DNA of 14,932 nt from Oscillospiraceae bacterium (lineage in GTDB: Bacteria; Bacillota; Clostridia; Oscillospirales; Oscillospiraceae), in assembly GCA_017521875.1 (NCBI GenBank), contig JAFXBH010000317.1, positions 1 through 14,932 of the forward strand. Reading direction: 5' to 3'. This document shows, piece by piece, positions 14,631 through 14,932 of the stretch; positions within the stretch are counted from its first letter, which is position 1, and every line of letters begins with the position of its first letter. The translations under genes were made by a program, and so were the position numbers. The notes below the pieces were generated by a model. The model did no database searches. It had not been told where the DNA came from and saw only the letters and a list, made by a program, of their open reading frames with translations.

Positions 14631-14932
14631 CTCAGTTCCTCCAGAATTTTTTCGCAGCCTTCACAGATATCTGCCCAGGTCTGATTGAAATTTCCGCAGT
14701 AATAGGGGTCTGCCACATCTCTGTTTAAAAAAGGCAGGAAGCGGTCATATTGGGGGAACATCTGCTTTAAGTAGCGGAGATTCCGGCTGTCCATATAGTA
14801 GATGTAGTCATACTCTGTCAGGTCGACAGCGGTGATCTGCCTGGCGCGCTTACCATCACATGAAAGGCCGTGGCGAGCCAGTTCCTGCCGGGCAGGGGGA
14901 TAGACAGGGTTGCCCAGTTCTTCCCGGCTGGC
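14627..14932 (-). CDS. Low-molecular-weight protein-tyrosine phosphatase, C-terminal part (cut by window edge)
   Basis: The last 101 residues of the protein; the N-terminus, with the C-x5-R phosphate loop, lies beyond 14932. The family is clear from NPVYPPARQELARHGL near the start, the ARQIT string, YDYIYYMDSRNLRYL in the middle, and DVADPYYCGNF, whose DPYY carries the general-acid aspartate. It would remove phosphate from protein tyrosines or small arylphosphates in the cytoplasm. The stop overlaps the start codon of the DUF2284 gene by 4 bases. Substrate and regulation cannot be seen; such genes often act on polysaccharide-export kinases, but no such gene is in view. Confidence 0.93.
   Translation of the reverse strand, partial: ASREELGNPVYPPARQELARHGLSCDGKRARQITAVDLTEYDYIYYMDSRNLRYLKQMFPQYDRFLPFLNRDVADPYYCGNFNQTWADICEGCEKILEELR

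Overview
The window looks like the chromosome of a Gram-positive Clostridia (Bacillota), probably of the Oscillospiraceae/Ruminococcaceae type. This is an inference from the protein style, the strong GGAGG-type ribosome sites, and the combination of glycogen phosphorylase, GH77 amylomaltase, a long-form U32 protein, Maf, MreC/MreD, a class B PBP2 and a DUF2284 protein. No rRNA is present to confirm it.

Left part (1-3580, AT-rich, minus strand): an accessory island of three consecutive Rhs C-terminal 'tips'. Each is a short piece of the conserved Rhs core with no start codon, then a different tip, then 10-20 bases later a small gene with its own ribosome site. In the direction of transcription (right to left) they are: (1) an HEYGH metallopeptidase-like tip and a small lipoprotein; (2) a Gly/Ala-rich membrane-type tip and a 186-residue soluble protein; (3) a very short Gly-rich tip and a 138-residue protein with two membrane segments. 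Cassettes 2 and 3 begin with the same ~275-base direct repeat (721-995 and 1924-2198, constant offset 1203, about 90% identical by eye). It holds the Rhs core plus hairpin-rich non-coding DNA. No full-length rhs gene is in the window. A near-consensus promoter with an inverted repeat at its start point faces into the array. The layout matches orphan toxin-tip/immunity arrays, here apparently with immunity genes kept and the toxin body lost.

Middle (3627-7630, minus strand): a terminator, then a two-gene malQ-glgP operon for breakdown of glycogen and maltodextrins. Its ~100-base 5' leader can fold into a closed three-helix structure.

Right (7835-14090, plus strand): an extended -10 promoter, then U32 protein (RlhA-like) - maf - mreC - mreD - mrdA, tightly packed with two stop/start overlaps. 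This is a cell-wall elongation operon without mreB. A strong hairpin terminator is shared with a convergent minus-strand pair at the right edge: a low-molecular-weight protein-tyrosine phosphatase (cut by the window end) translationally coupled to a cysteine-rich DUF2284 protein.
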